Counted from the first letter of the stretch, positions 24,113 through 32,552 are shown. The stretch is DNA of 64,000 nt from Jeotgalibacillus sp. R-1-5s-1 (GCF_004405105.1 NZ_SORW01000012.1:307240-371239), one strand, 5' to 3'. Notes: generated by a model not told the origin, from the letters alone. A program made the numbers and translations.

Positions 24113-24478
24113 ATGCCACATTTTGAAACACGTTCATTTAACTGTGAAAAGGAATTAACACTTGCGATTATTGGTGGTAAATGGAAGATGCTGATATTGT
24201 GGCATTTGGGGAAAGAAGGAACGAAACGGTTTAGTGAGTTAAAAGAGCTGATTCCCGGGATTACACCGAGAATGCTCGTTAACCAACTACGCGAACTTGA
24301 ACAACATGGAATCGTGCATCGTGAAGTGTATGCGGTAGTTCCACCAAAAGTAGAATATTCTTTAACAAAACACGGTGAATCATTGATGCCGATCCTGGAA
24401 GCGATGTATGCCTGGGGGAAGGATTATGTGAAGGACGTTCTTGGAGACGAAAACCTGATACAGCCTGATGCAAAATAA
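24113..24478 (+). CDS. hxlR: HxlR transcription activator
   Basis: A 121-residue winged-helix regulator of the DUF24/HxlR family. The core [58 protein letters not shown] spans about 17-74. The conserved Cys12 (SFNCEKELT) is the position used for redox or aldehyde sensing in the family. It is divergent from hxlAB, which it should activate in response to formaldehyde. GGAGGAG precedes the start. Confidence 0.88.
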   Translation: MPHFETRSFNCEKELTLAIIGGKWKMLILWHLGKEGTKRFSELKELIPGITPRMLVNQLRELEQHGIVHREVYAVVPPKVEYSLTKHGESLMPILEAMYAWGKDYVKDVLGDENLIQPDAK

Positions 24479-24584
24479 ATCAGTGTCCCTGACTGAACGC
24501 ATGAGGGAACATCGATAGCGATTAAATAAAGTCTGCGGTGATATACTATTGGTAATAAGCACGTGAATAGGAGTTGCATGAAAG

Positions 24585-24746
24585 ATGATGACTTTTATTT
24601 TGATTTTGTTCGTGTTTTTTGTCACCTTTTGCATTAGTGCTTTATTTAATGTGCTGTTTAATACGATGCAGGGGCGAAACTGGTTTTTTTCAGTGGTGTT
24701 CAGTTTCGTGGTTGCGGTTGTAGGTGTGTTGATTTTTCAGCCGTGA
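24585..24746 (+). CDS. Small two-helix membrane protein (53 aa)
   Basis: ATG 24585 to TGA 24744-24746 encodes 53 residues, MMTFILILFVFFVTFCISA at the start and VVFSFVVAVVGVLIFQP at the end. Two hydrophobic helices are joined by a short polar loop (NTMQGRNW). AGGAG at 24569-24573 lies 11 nt upstream, and a strong terminator follows at once. The tight ribosome site-gene-terminator layout supports a real gene. Function unknown. Confidence 0.6.
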   Translation: MMTFILILFVFFVTFCISALFNVLFNTMQGRNWFFSVVFSFVVAVVGVLIFQP

Positions 24747-24781
24747 AAAAGAACTCGAGGTCTTGTACGAGTTCTTTTTTT
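24746..24781 (+). terminator. Terminator after the 53-aa membrane protein
   Basis: AAAAAGAACTCG and CGAGTTCTTTTTTT form a 12-bp stem with a 10-nt loop directly after the stop codon. Confidence 0.9.
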
Positions 24782-24825
24782 GAGTATTAAATGGATAAAC
24801 CGCGCCGGAACGGGACCATCCTATT

Positions 24826-24862
24826 CTTTACTTTGTCTAGCTTCGGGGGGCAGGGGCTAATT
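24826..24862. repeat. Fragment of the intergenic element
   Basis: TTTGTCTAGCTTCGG followed by GGGCAGGGGCTA matches the left part of the element at 3577-3606 (TTTGTCCAGCTCTGACGGGCAGGGACTA). It lacks the rest and the terminal repeats, so it is probably a decayed copy. Confidence 0.5.
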
Positions 24863-24961
24863 ATTTTTAAAATCATTGTACACGTCTATCAATTTTAAAA
24901 ATCGCAGCAGAATAAAAGTTTCGATTTAAACTATCCTGCAAAGGAACACTATTGATATGAT

Positions 24962-25297
24962 TCATTTTTGGTTAATGATTTCCACCAGCTCGTGACCATT
25001 TTTGTCCATGAGGTGTTTAAATTTTTTTGCTCCTCCGTTCAGTTTCATGTAGATATATGGACTGAATATCCACTTTTTCAGTGCCGCGCGCTCAATTTTT
25101 TCATGGGTGTAGCGCTCGATTAGATCATATCCTCCTACTGCGTCTGCTACAAAAATGACTTCCTTTTCCGTTACTGCGAGAATGCCCGGTCTTGCCACCC
25201 GGCTGTAAATATAGGTATCCAGGGAACATCTGATATGGGCAAGTATACGATCGTTATCAGATAGTTGTTCCTGAACATGTTTTAATGTCATTTGCAT
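24962..25297 (-). CDS. YokE-like PH-domain protein
   Basis: A 111-residue protein with a bacterial pleckstrin-homology fold of the YokE-like type. The strand pattern GILAVTEKEVIFVADAVGGYDLIERYTHEKIERAALKKW is typical (about 46-84). ATG 25297 is preferred to 25312 because GGAGGG lies 7 nt upstream. It stands alone, and its binding partner is unknown. Confidence 0.7.
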   Translation of the reverse strand: MQMTLKHVQEQLSDNDRILAHIRCSLDTYIYSRVARPGILAVTEKEVIFVADAVGGYDLIERYTHEKIERAALKKWIFSPYIYMKLNGGAKKFKHLMDKNGHELVEIINQK

Positions 25298-25472
25298 CAA
25301 ATCACCCTCCATTTCCCATACTAGTACCCTTTCTGCATAAAATTAACCAAAATAATTTTTAATAAATTTACATTTAAAGCAATATTATTAATATAGCATT
25401 CTACTTTTTAATGTTGCGCTTGTTAATAGTTGGTGATATAGTGGTCGTGCATAGAAAAAGTTCATACCGTTA

Positions 25473-25572
25473 TCTGCACTGGGGGTGCTTATGTAGCTGA
25501 GATGAGAGCAATGGCTCCGATCCCTTATGACTCGATCAGGATAATACCTGCGTGAGGAAGTGTAGTGACTTC
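25473..25572 (+). ncRNA. TPP riboswitch (thi box)
   Basis: The conserved thi-box elements are in order: CACTGGGGGTGC, GCTGAGATGAGAG, ATCCCTTATGACTCGATCAGG, ATAATACCTGCGTGAGGAAGTG. The outer stem pairs CACT with AGTG. It lies 86 bases upstream of ykoF and is followed by a terminator hairpin, so thiamine pyrophosphate should shut off ykoFEDC by early termination. Confidence 0.95.
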
Positions 25573-25595
25573 TCTTCATATACAGCAGGAGCAGT

Positions 25596-25627
25596 GACTA
25601 CATCTTTCACGGATGTGGTCTTTTTTT
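25596..25627 (+). terminator. Riboswitch-controlled terminator
   Basis: GACTACATC pairs with GATGTGGTC (one G-T pair) and is followed by TTTTTTT. The upstream GTAGTGACT segment (25563-25571) overlaps the end of the aptamer and could pair alternatively with AGTGACTAC, giving the antiterminator. Confidence 0.88.
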
Positions 25628-25657
25628 ATGCGAATGCTCATATAGGAGGAAGTTTAA

Positions 25658-26236
25658 ATGGAATGTGGAACGAGTAAGATTGTCGGGTGCCGGTTTTCAC
25701 TGCATCCGATGACAGGAGATTTTATTTCAGTGATTAAAGGAGCGCTTGAGGCGACCGATTTGTCGGCTGTGTGGCGTCATACAGATGATGTGTCGACTGT
25801 GATTCGCGGACAGGAGCAGCACGTATTCAATGTCATCAAAGCGATTACGCTTCATGCTGCTAAAACGGGGGCTCACGTGGCGATGAATGCCACTTTTTCG
25901 GCGGGTTGTCCCGGGGATACAGCGGGTGATGTGTATATGGACGTTGATCCTGCTGTGAAAAATCATGATGAGACGAAGCAGTATGTGTCTTCTCAGTTTG
26001 CGCTTTATCCGATGAATAATCCGGATTATATGAGTGTGATTTATAAAGAGGTAGACCGTGCAAAAGAACGCGGCGTGTTTAATGATTCAATGCATTACGC
26101 GAGCGGTATCCACGGTGATATTCACGATGTGTTTACCTTTTATGAAGAGACGTTTGGAAAGGCGCGTTCGGATGAACACCGTCACCTGGTCATGACGGTT
26201 TCGATGAGTATTAACAGTCCGTCGCATAAGGGCTGA
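25658..26236 (+). CDS. ykoF: YkoF thiamine/HMP-binding protein
   Basis: A 192-residue cytoplasmic protein of two tandem ACT-like domains (about 8-85 and 115-190), the YkoF/HMP-binding family. GCRFSLHPMTGDFISVIKGAL opens domain 1 and SSQFALYPMNNPDYMSVIYKEV opens domain 2, showing the internal repeat. AGGAGG precedes the ATG. It is the first gene of ykoFEDC below a TPP riboswitch, and binds thiamine or its pyrimidine part. Confidence 0.92.
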   Translation: MECGTSKIVGCRFSLHPMTGDFISVIKGALEATDLSAVWRHTDDVSTVIRGQEQHVFNVIKAITLHAAKTGAHVAMNATFSAGCPGDTAGDVYMDVDPAVKNHDETKQYVSSQFALYPMNNPDYMSVIYKEVDRAKERGVFNDSMHYASGIHGDIHDVFTFYEETFGKARSDEHRHLVMTVSMSINSPSHKG

Positions 26237-26240
26237 GTTA

Positions 26241-26813
26241 ATGTTAAAGTCGTGGAAATTGAAAGAAGTCGTATTGATGTCGCTATTTGCTGTTGTATTC
26301 GGAATTATTTATCTGATGTTTTTACACCTTGGAAACGTATGGTCAGCAGTGATTGGGCCAATCGCCTATGAATGGATTTTCGGGATATGGTTTATTGTCT
26401 CGATTATTGTGATGGCGATTATTCGAAAGCCGGGTGCAGCGGTAATTCCTGAGACGATGGCTGCTGCCATTGAAGTGATGCTCGGAAATGCGGTTGGACC
26501 TCGTCTTATTTTAGCCGGTGTCATCCAGGGACTCGGGGCAGAAGCAGTGTTTGCCGCAACACGTTATCGACAATTTAACCTGGCGATTTATATGATGGCT
26601 GGCGCAGGCGCGGCTGTGTTCAGCTTCGTCTATGGCTATCTGCTTGGCGGTTTTGCAGCGTTGGCACCTGAGTATGTACTGCTCATGTTTGTGATTCGTG
26701 TGATGAGCGGTGCGATTATTGCAGGTATTGGCGGTAAGTATTTAGTAGATGCATTGCTTGCGACAGGTTCTTTGCGTGGTTATGCGATTACAAAACGTGA
26801 TGCGCATGCCTGA
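26241..26813 (+). CDS. ykoE: YkoE, substrate-specific component of HMP/thiamine ECF transporter
   Basis: A 190-residue membrane protein with five to six helices, the S component of the Yko energy-coupling-factor transporter. It opens WKLKEVVLMSLFAVVFGIIYLMFLHLGNVW, as in the family, and AAAIEVMLGNAVG lies in the middle. It starts 4 nt after ykoF and overlaps ykoD. Substrate: hydroxymethylpyrimidine or thiamine, supported by the riboswitch. Confidence 0.9.
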   Translation: MLKSWKLKEVVLMSLFAVVFGIIYLMFLHLGNVWSAVIGPIAYEWIFGIWFIVSIIVMAIIRKPGAAVIPETMAAAIEVMLGNAVGPRLILAGVIQGLGAEAVFAATRYRQFNLAIYMMAGAGAAVFSFVYGYLLGGFAALAPEYVLLMFVIRVMSGAIIAGIGGKYLVDALLATGSLRGYAITKRDAHA

Positions 26814-28194
26814 TGTGATTGATTTACAAAATGTTTCGTTTCAGTTTCCTGAATCGGAAAAGCCTTTGTTTAGTCGTCTGGATTTTCACGTGAAACAAGG
26901 TGAAAAGGTTGTGATTACCGGGCCAAGCGGCTGTGGTAAATCGTCGTTATTGTATTTGCTGAACCGGCTTTATCCCGCTAATTGTGACGGGATTCTTTCG
27001 GGCAGCGTGACGCTGTTTGGGCGTGACGCCTCGGAATATGAACCCGGTGAAATCAATAAACGGATTGCGACTGTTTTTCAGGATCCCGACAGTCAGTTTT
27101 GTATGCCGACTGTGGAGGAAGAGCTTACGTTTACGCTGGAAAATGCAAAGGTTCCGGCTGGTGAAATGGATCAGCGGATCACAGCCGTCCTTGAGGAAAC
27201 CGGGTTGAGTGACTTCAGACACGCTGTGATTCAAACCTTATCAGGCGGACAGAAGCAGCGGGTAGCGACTGCCTGTGCCTGGATCATGGAGCCTGATATT
27301 CTACTGTTGGATGAACCGCTCACACATCTGGATCCGGTGACAGCTAAGGAATTTGTGGCTTGGCTTAACAAACTTCATGCGTCACGGGATCTTACTGTGG
27401 TGGCGATCGATCATCAGGTCGCATTATGGGATGGATTTTTTGATCGTGAATGGCAGATGGAAGCGCCGAAGCAGGAGCGCCCTCAAGTGCTTCGGCAGGT
27501 GAGCAGTGAGGCGGCCGTGAGTTTAGAGGTTCATGAGCTCGCCGTCTCCCCTATCCTCTCACCTGTGTCGTTCTCATTGAAAGAGGGCTCAATCGGGGTG
27601 CTTGCGGGACCGAACGGCAGTGGTAAGTCTACGCTTTTAAAAGCGCTGTGCGGCTTAAAATCTACCGGCGGCAGTGTGAAGCCTGACAGAATAGGCTACG
27701 TGCCGCAGTCTCCCGAATTTCTGTTTTTAACAAAAAGTGTTCGTGAGGAGCTTGCCTTCGGTGGAGGTTCAAATGTGGATCAAATGCTTGAACGCTTATA
27801 TTTAAACGAAGTGGCGGATGCTCATCCTTTCGCTGTCAGTCACGGTCAGAAGCGGCGCGTAGCCATTGGTGCCATGCTATGTGACGGACGACCGGTGATT
27901 GTCATGGATGAACCGACTGCCGGACAGGACGCGGCAGCCTTGCAGGAGCTTGAATCATTGCTGGTTGAGCAGGCAAGTGAAGGCGTGACTTTCCTGATTG
28001 TCACGCATGATATGAATTTTGCTGCGCGCGTAGCAGATCAGGTTTTACTTTTGCGAGAAGGACAGCTGACTGGCATTTTTACGCCGGAGAAGGTTTGGCA
28101 GGATGAAAAGCTTTTATGCGAACACCGTTTACTGCCACCAGCGGGAGGTGAGCGTTATGCGGCAGTGGCTTCACCGCATGAATCCTTCTGTTAA
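26800..28194 (+). CDS. ykoD: YkoD, double ATPase of HMP/thiamine ECF transporter
   Basis: A 464-residue protein fusing two ABC ATPase domains. Walker A GPSGCGKSS is at 41-49 and the second, GPNGSGKST, at about 266-274. Signature motifs are LSGGQKQR and the degenerate VSHGQKRR, and both Walker B motifs have ILLLDEP or IVMDEP. It starts inside ykoE (14-nt overlap) with no clear ribosome site, so translation is probably coupled; ATG 26806 is an alternative. A degenerate parS-like sequence lies in codons 28-33. Confidence 0.9.
   Translation: MRMPDVIDLQNVSFQFPESEKPLFSRLDFHVKQGEKVVITGPSGCGKSSLLYLLNRLYPANCDGILSGSVTLFGRDASEYEPGEINKRIATVFQDPDSQFCMPTVEEELTFTLENAKVPAGEMDQRITAVLEETGLSDFRHAVIQTLSGGQKQRVATACAWIMEPDILLLDEPLTHLDPVTAKEFVAWLNKLHASRDLTVVAIDHQVALWDGFFDREWQMEAPKQERPQVLRQVSSEAAVSLEVHELAVSPILSPVSFSLKEGSIGVLAGPNGSGKSTLLKALCGLKSTGGSVKPDRIGYVPQSPEFLFLTKSVREELAFGGGSNVDQMLERLYLNEVADAHPFAVSHGQKRRVAIGAMLCDGRPVIVMDEPTAGQDAAALQELESLLVEQASEGVTFLIVTHDMNFAARVADQVLLLREGQLTGIFTPEKVWQDEKLLCEHRLLPPAGGERYAAVASPHESFC
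26882..26897. other. Degenerate parS-like sequence
   Basis: ATTTTCACGTGAAACA differs from the parS consensus only at its first two bases. It lies inside the ykoD coding region, 8.9 kb from the perfect site. It may be a weak ParB site or chance, since the core encodes FHVKQ. Confidence 0.35.
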
Positions 28195-28882
28195 GTTTGT
28201 GATCATCACGATTTCGATGATCACGATGGCGTTTTTCTTCAATCCATGGACGCCGCTCGTATTCTTTTTTGGTGTTGTGCTGTTTCAGCTCGCATTTGCA
28301 AAAGTATCATGGAAGATCTGGGGGCTGATGATGCTGCCGTTTTTACTCGGTGCCATCGGTTATTTCTGGACGACACTCGTATTTGGCAATGACAACGCTG
28401 ATCCGATCGGCACGGCTTTATCATTGAGCTTCCGGGTGCTCGCCTTCTCCAGTTTGTCATTACTATTTGTTTTTACGACAAAACCGGTTGACTTCATTCT
28501 GAGTTTGATGCAGCAACTGAAGCTCTCGCCGAAGATCGCCTACAGCATTTTGGTCGGGTATCAGTTTCTTCCCGTCTTAAAAGATGAATTTGTTCAGATC
28601 CAGCAGGCGCAGCAGTTGAGGGGTATTGTAAAACCGAAGTCCCCTGTTAAAGGGATACTCGCGATGCGTCACGTGCTGATTCCGATGCTTGCCGGCGCTG
28701 TGAGAAAAGCGGAGCGAACCGCCTTTGCAATGGAAGCACGGGGATTTACCGGCGACAGTGATCGGACATTTTATAAACGGGTCACGATTGGACGGACAGA
28801 TTTCTGGATGACAGTCATGTTTGTCCTACTCGTTTTGATCAGCATCTATGCAGGCATCACGGGGCCGGCTATTCAGAAGTGA
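28157..28882 (+). CDS. ykoC: YkoC, transmembrane component of HMP/thiamine ECF transporter
   Basis: A 241-residue membrane protein, the T component (CbiQ/EcfT family). Start 28157 follows GGGAGGTG and overlaps ykoD by 38 nt. The coupling motifs near the C terminus, RQLRG-type QQAQQLRGI and AMEARGFTGDSDR (two xRG helices that grip the ATPases), are intact. It completes the ykoFEDC operon. Confidence 0.9.
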   Translation: MRQWLHRMNPSVKFVIITISMITMAFFFNPWTPLVFFFGVVLFQLAFAKVSWKIWGLMMLPFLLGAIGYFWTTLVFGNDNADPIGTALSLSFRVLAFSSLSLLFVFTTKPVDFILSLMQQLKLSPKIAYSILVGYQFLPVLKDEFVQIQQAQQLRGIVKPKSPVKGILAMRHVLIPMLAGAVRKAERTAFAMEARGFTGDSDRTFYKRVTIGRTDFWMTVMFVLLVLISIYAGITGPAIQK

Positions 28883-28897
28883 ATAGCCGGTTTTTTT
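28865..28897 (+). terminator. Terminator of ykoFEDC
   Basis: CCGGCTATTC and GAATAGCCGG form a perfect 10-bp stem with a 6-nt loop, then TTTTTTT. The ykoC stop codon lies inside it. Confidence 0.93.
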
Positions 28898-28916
28898 ATA
28901 TGGAGACGTGTGGAGG

Positions 28917-29042
28917 TTCGAAAGATTTCCGTCGTTGTTCGCAGAATATCGGTGCTGGTTCGCAATATATTTAGGCTGGTTCGCAGAATGATAGACGACG
29001 TTCGCAAAATATCAACACCCTTTCGCAGGATTGTGCCATTTG
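28917..29042 (+). repeat. Six-box 21-nt periodic array (class I), locus D
   Basis: Boxes of TTCGCARAAT type begin at 28917, 28938, 28959, 28980, 29001 and 29022, exactly 21 nt apart. Box 6 is followed by TGTGCCATTTG, the tail shared with the other class I loci. It starts 20 nt after the ykoC terminator. Confidence 0.82.
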
Positions 29043-29102
29043 GACTATCACTTTAGAGTTGGGGGGTCTGTCCCTGAAGTCTACCTCTACACTCATCCCC
29101 AC

Positions 29103-29131
29103 TTTACACACCTCATCAATAAGCATAAAAT
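29103..29131 (+). promoter_or_regulatory. Promoter of the phnDEC-type operon
   Basis: TTTACA (29103-29108) and TAAAAT (29126-29131) are 17 bp apart, 40 bp upstream of the phnD-like start. No Pho box was recognised. Confidence 0.6.
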
Positions 29132-29171
29132 TATTCATGTTAGAAAATTCATTTGAAATGAGGAACGATTT

Positions 29172-30074
29172 ATGAAAAAACGTTTTTTGACGGCGGCTGC
29201 GCTTTCGACAGCCTTAATTCTTGCTGCGTGCGGGAATGCTGAGGACAGCGAGGACAGCGACCAACGAAGCTCCGATGAGGAAGCCTTTACGATTGGCGTG
29301 ATTCCGGCCCAGACTGAGGGTGAAATGGAAGGCGCAATGAACAAGCTTCAGGAGATTCTTACTGAAGAACTTGGAAGAGAAACAAAAATTGATGTATATC
29401 CTGATTACAACGGCGTCGTTGAAGCGATGAATTATGACCAGATCGATATGGCGTATCTTGGACCTTTGACGTATGTCATTGCCCAGGAGCGCAGTGATGC
29501 AAAAGCGATCATCACACAGCTTGTGGACGGCGAACCGTTTTATCATTCCTATATCATTACCCACACTGACGAATCATTTGAAACGATTGATGACCTGTTA
29601 AGTGATCCGGCTGCAGTTGATTTTGCATTTGGTGATCCGAACTCGACTTCCGGTTCTCTGATTCCTTCTATTGAGTTGCAGGATCGCGGCGTTTATGAGT
29701 CGGAGGACGACTATGATTTTAATACAGTCCGATTTACAGGCTCACACGATGCAACTGCGCTTGCTGTGCAAAATAAGCAGGTAACGGCCGGCGCAATCGA
29801 TAGCGCCATTTATAATCAACTCATTGAATCCGGTAAAATTGATGAATCCCAGTTGAAAATCATTTGGGAATCGGAGCCGTTATTCCAGTATCCTTGGGCT
29901 GTAACAGCAGGCACGGATGAAGAAACCATCAAGACGCTTCAGGATGCTTTTCTGGCGATTGAAGATCCTGAAATCCTCGACGCATTCGGTGCATCAGGAT
30001 TTACGGAAGCTACACCTGAAGACTATAACAGTATCCTGGATGCCGCTGAAAAGCAGGGCATTTTAAATGAATAG
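29172..30074 (+). CDS. phnD: PhnD-type phosphonate/phosphite substrate-binding lipoprotein
   Basis: A 300-residue lipoprotein with a signal peptide ending LILAACGN (lipobox, Cys20). The mature part matches the phosphate/phosphite/phosphonate binding family: FTIGVIPAQTEGEMEGAMNKLQEILTEELG (about 39-68), IDMAYLGPLTYVIAQ (about 95-109), FGDPNSTSGSLIPSIELQ (about 154-171, ligand loop) and FTGSHDATALAVQNKQVTAGAID. GAGGAA precedes the ATG. It is the first gene of a D-E-C operon. No C-P lyase or phosphonatase is nearby, so the ligand is uncertain. Confidence 0.88.
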   Translation: MKKRFLTAAALSTALILAACGNAEDSEDSDQRSSDEEAFTIGVIPAQTEGEMEGAMNKLQEILTEELGRETKIDVYPDYNGVVEAMNYDQIDMAYLGPLTYVIAQERSDAKAIITQLVDGEPFYHSYIITHTDESFETIDDLLSDPAAVDFAFGDPNSTSGSLIPSIELQDRGVYESEDDYDFNTVRFTGSHDATALAVQNKQVTAGAIDSAIYNQLIESGKIDESQLKIIWESEPLFQYPWAVTAGTDEETIKTLQDAFLAIEDPEILDAFGASGFTEATPEDYNSILDAAEKQGILNE

Positions 30075-30085
30075 AGCTGATCACC

Positions 30086-30838
30086 TTGTGGTTTAAAAAG
30101 AGACATATTGTATATGTAGCTGTTTTAACCGTTTTAGTGATCATCAGTATGCGTATCACGGAATTTGATTTAGCCAAATTCCGTGATTTTCGCAATATGG
30201 TCGATTTTCTAGGGCAATGGTTTCCGATGGATTTCTCCAAGCTGCCTCTCATGCTTGAGGATGCAGGCGAAACATTGGCAATGGCATTTCTCGGGAGCTT
30301 CCTTGCGCTTTTGATCTCCCTGCCCATCAGTTTTCTGGCCGCAAAAAACACAGCGCCGACAGGCTTTTTTCACATTTGGCGCGTGATCTTAAGTTTTATC
30401 CGCTCCGTTCCTGAAATTGTAATCGGTCTGATATTACTGACGATGCTTGGTCTCGGACCATTTCCGGCTGTTATAGCGATTATGATCCATAATATCGGGG
30501 TGCTTGGAAAACTGATCTCAGAATTAATTGAGGCGGCAGACCCTGGTCCTCAGGAAGCGATGCGTGCAGTCGGTGCCGGGACATGGACGGCGCATTTTTT
30601 CAGCATCCTGCCGCAGATCTGGCCCAATGTGTTATCTCAATTTTTTTACCGCTTCGAAGTGGCGATCCGTACTTCTCTTGTTCTCGGCTTTATCGGGGGC
30701 GGTGGGATTGGACAGCGATTATTCAACGATTTTAAAACCTTTCAATACAGCTCAGTCGCACTGGATGTTCTCATCATCATGGTCATGGTGATCGCCATTG
30801 ATTTTCTGACGAGCTATATTCGAAATCGGGTTATTTAG
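30086..30838 (+). CDS. phnE: PhnE-type ABC permease
   Basis: A 250-residue membrane permease with about six helices. The EAA-like coupling loop ELIEAADPGPQEAMRAVGAGTWTAHFFSILPQIWP (about 148-182) is typical of PhnE. It is read from TTG 30086, 11 nt after phnD; the ribosome site is weak, so coupling to phnD is likely. It forms an importer with the neighbouring binding protein and ATPase. Confidence 0.87.
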   Translation: MWFKKRHIVYVAVLTVLVIISMRITEFDLAKFRDFRNMVDFLGQWFPMDFSKLPLMLEDAGETLAMAFLGSFLALLISLPISFLAAKNTAPTGFFHIWRVILSFIRSVPEIVIGLILLTMLGLGPFPAVIAIMIHNIGVLGKLISELIEAADPGPQEAMRAVGAGTWTAHFFSILPQIWPNVLSQFFYRFEVAIRTSLVLGFIGGGGIGQRLFNDFKTFQYSSVALDVLIIMVMVIAIDFLTSYIRNRVI

Positions 30839-30848
30839 GAGGCCCTGT

Positions 30849-31583
30849 ATGATTCAGACACACCAGCTTTCAGTCCACTACCCAAATACAGAAGCCCTAG
30901 CCCTGTCTGATGTAACGCTGTCTTTTTCTAAAGGCGAGTTCGTCTGTGTGCTTGGTAAAAGCGGTGCCGGCAAATCAACCCTGATCCGCTGCCTGAATGG
31001 TCTGCAGCAGCCGACATCAGGAAAAGTGCTGGTAAACGAAAAATCACTATCTGATCTTTCAGGAGCTGAGCTCAGGGAGGTTCGCCGTTCTTCCGGTATG
31101 ATTTTTCAGCACTTCAATCTGATCCCCAGACTTTCCGTGATGCAAAATGTGCTGACCGGATCTTTTGGCTACCGTTCTTCGTTAAAGAATCTGACAGGTG
31201 TTTTTTCAAAGCAGGAAATTAGTCAGGCACGTGGCATATTGAAGGAAGTCGGTTTATTAGATTTTGAGAAGCGTAAAGTGGAAAAGCTCTCCGGTGGCCA
31301 AAAGCAGCGGGTCGGTATTGCACGGGCACTCATGCAAGATCCTTCTGTTCTGCTTGGTGATGAGCCCGTCGCAAGTCTTGATCCCGGAACAGCTGATCAG
31401 ATTTTCCAGCTGATCACGCGTATGCATGCTTCTCTTGGGCTTTTGACGATCATCAATGTCCATGATGTGCAGCTCGCCAGGCAGTATGCAGACAGGATTA
31501 TCGCTTTAAAGGATGGACAGGTCGTTTTCGACGGGGAGCCTGATCAGTTCACGCAAAAAGAATATGACCTAACATACGCATAA
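30849..31583 (+). CDS. phnC: PhnC-type ABC ATPase
   Basis: A 244-residue ATPase. Walker A GKSGAGKST is at 36-44, the Q-loop at FQHFNLI, signature LSGGQKQR near 145 and Walker B VLLGDEP near 166-172. The form LLGDEPVASLDP is typical of PhnC. AGGAGG precedes the ATG. It energises the PhnDE importer; an EamA exporter follows 16 nt later, possibly in the same transcript. Confidence 0.9.
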   Translation: MIQTHQLSVHYPNTEALALSDVTLSFSKGEFVCVLGKSGAGKSTLIRCLNGLQQPTSGKVLVNEKSLSDLSGAELREVRRSSGMIFQHFNLIPRLSVMQNVLTGSFGYRSSLKNLTGVFSKQEISQARGILKEVGLLDFEKRKVEKLSGGQKQRVGIARALMQDPSVLLGDEPVASLDPGTADQIFQLITRMHASLGLLTIINVHDVQLARQYADRIIALKDGQVVFDGEPDQFTQKEYDLTYA

Positions 31584-31599
31584 CAGGAGGTGATAGAGA

Positions 31600-32535
31600 A
31601 TGAACAATGCTGATAGATGGATCGGTATCCTTTTGGTGACGCTCGGTGCTACGTTTTGGGGTGTCGGCGGAACAGTGGCTAAAAGGCTGTTTGAAACGGA
31701 GCAGATTCCGGTTGAATGGCTCGTTTCAGTGCGTCTGCTGATAGCCGGTGCGCTGCTGCTGATAATTGCCATGACAATGAAAAATAAAGCGAACGTCATC
31801 CGGATCTGGAAGGACAGGCCCGCTGTTTTTCAACTGGTGACCTTCAGTATACTCGGGATGCTCGGCGTGCAGTATACGTACATGGCATCAATTGATCTCG
31901 GAAATGCTGCAGTTGCGACACTGCTCCAGTATCTTGCCCCGGTGTTCATTCTCGCCTACCTGATTATCAGACGCATCAGCCGGTTTACAGTCCGCGATCT
32001 GATCGGCGTGCTGCTGGCATTGTCAGGTACGTATCTGCTGCTGACAAACGGCTCTATTCAGACATTATCCGTTCCGGCTGGTGCGATCATTTGGGGCGTG
32101 CTGTCCGGAGTGGCTCTTGCCTTTTACACCCTCTATGCCGGAAACCTTCTGGCTAAATGGGGGTCGCTCAACGTCATTGGCTGGGGTATGCTGATCGGCG
32201 GTGCAACGATGGCTTTGATCCATCCCCCGTGGGTGATTAATACGACAGGCTGGACCGGCGCTACACTAGTTTCACTCGGATTTGTGATTGTCTTTGGCAC
32301 GATGCTTGCTTTTTGGTTTTACCTTGAAAGCCTGCGCTTTTTAAAACCGCAGGAAACGAGTCTTCTTGGCAGTGTAGAGCCGCTTGCAGCGATTGTCACT
32401 TCCGTGTTGTGGCTACAACTGACCTTCGGTTTATTTCAAATCGGAGGAGCTGCCCTAATCATACTGATGGTGATTTATTTATCTGTTGTGAAAGAAACAC
32501 CTGCCACTTCCCAAACAGAACGAAAAACAGCTTAA
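31600..32535 (+). CDS. EamA-family (DMT) transporter
   Basis: A 311-residue membrane protein with ten helices in two EamA repeats (about 8-140 and 155-300). It starts WIGILLVTLGATFWGVGGTVAKRLF, the usual first helix, and has EPLAAIVTSVLWL in helix 9, the PxxA motif region. AGGAGGTG precedes the ATG. It lies 16 nt after phnC and 17 nt before a PhzF-like gene, so these may be one operon. Substrate unknown. Confidence 0.85.
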   Translation: MNNADRWIGILLVTLGATFWGVGGTVAKRLFETEQIPVEWLVSVRLLIAGALLLIIAMTMKNKANVIRIWKDRPAVFQLVTFSILGMLGVQYTYMASIDLGNAAVATLLQYLAPVFILAYLIIRRISRFTVRDLIGVLLALSGTYLLLTNGSIQTLSVPAGAIIWGVLSGVALAFYTLYAGNLLAKWGSLNVIGWGMLIGGATMALIHPPWVINTTGWTGATLVSLGFVIVFGTMLAFWFYLESLRFLKPQETSLLGSVEPLAAIVTSVLWLQLTFGLFQIGGAALIILMVIYLSVVKETPATSQTERKTA

Positions 32536-32552
32536 GGAAAGGATGAAACCGG

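Noticed and set aside
28911..29045. CRISPR array
   Set aside because: Repeats are only about 10 nt and degenerate, spacers are 11 nt, and no cas gene is present; CRISPR needs longer identical repeats and spacers.
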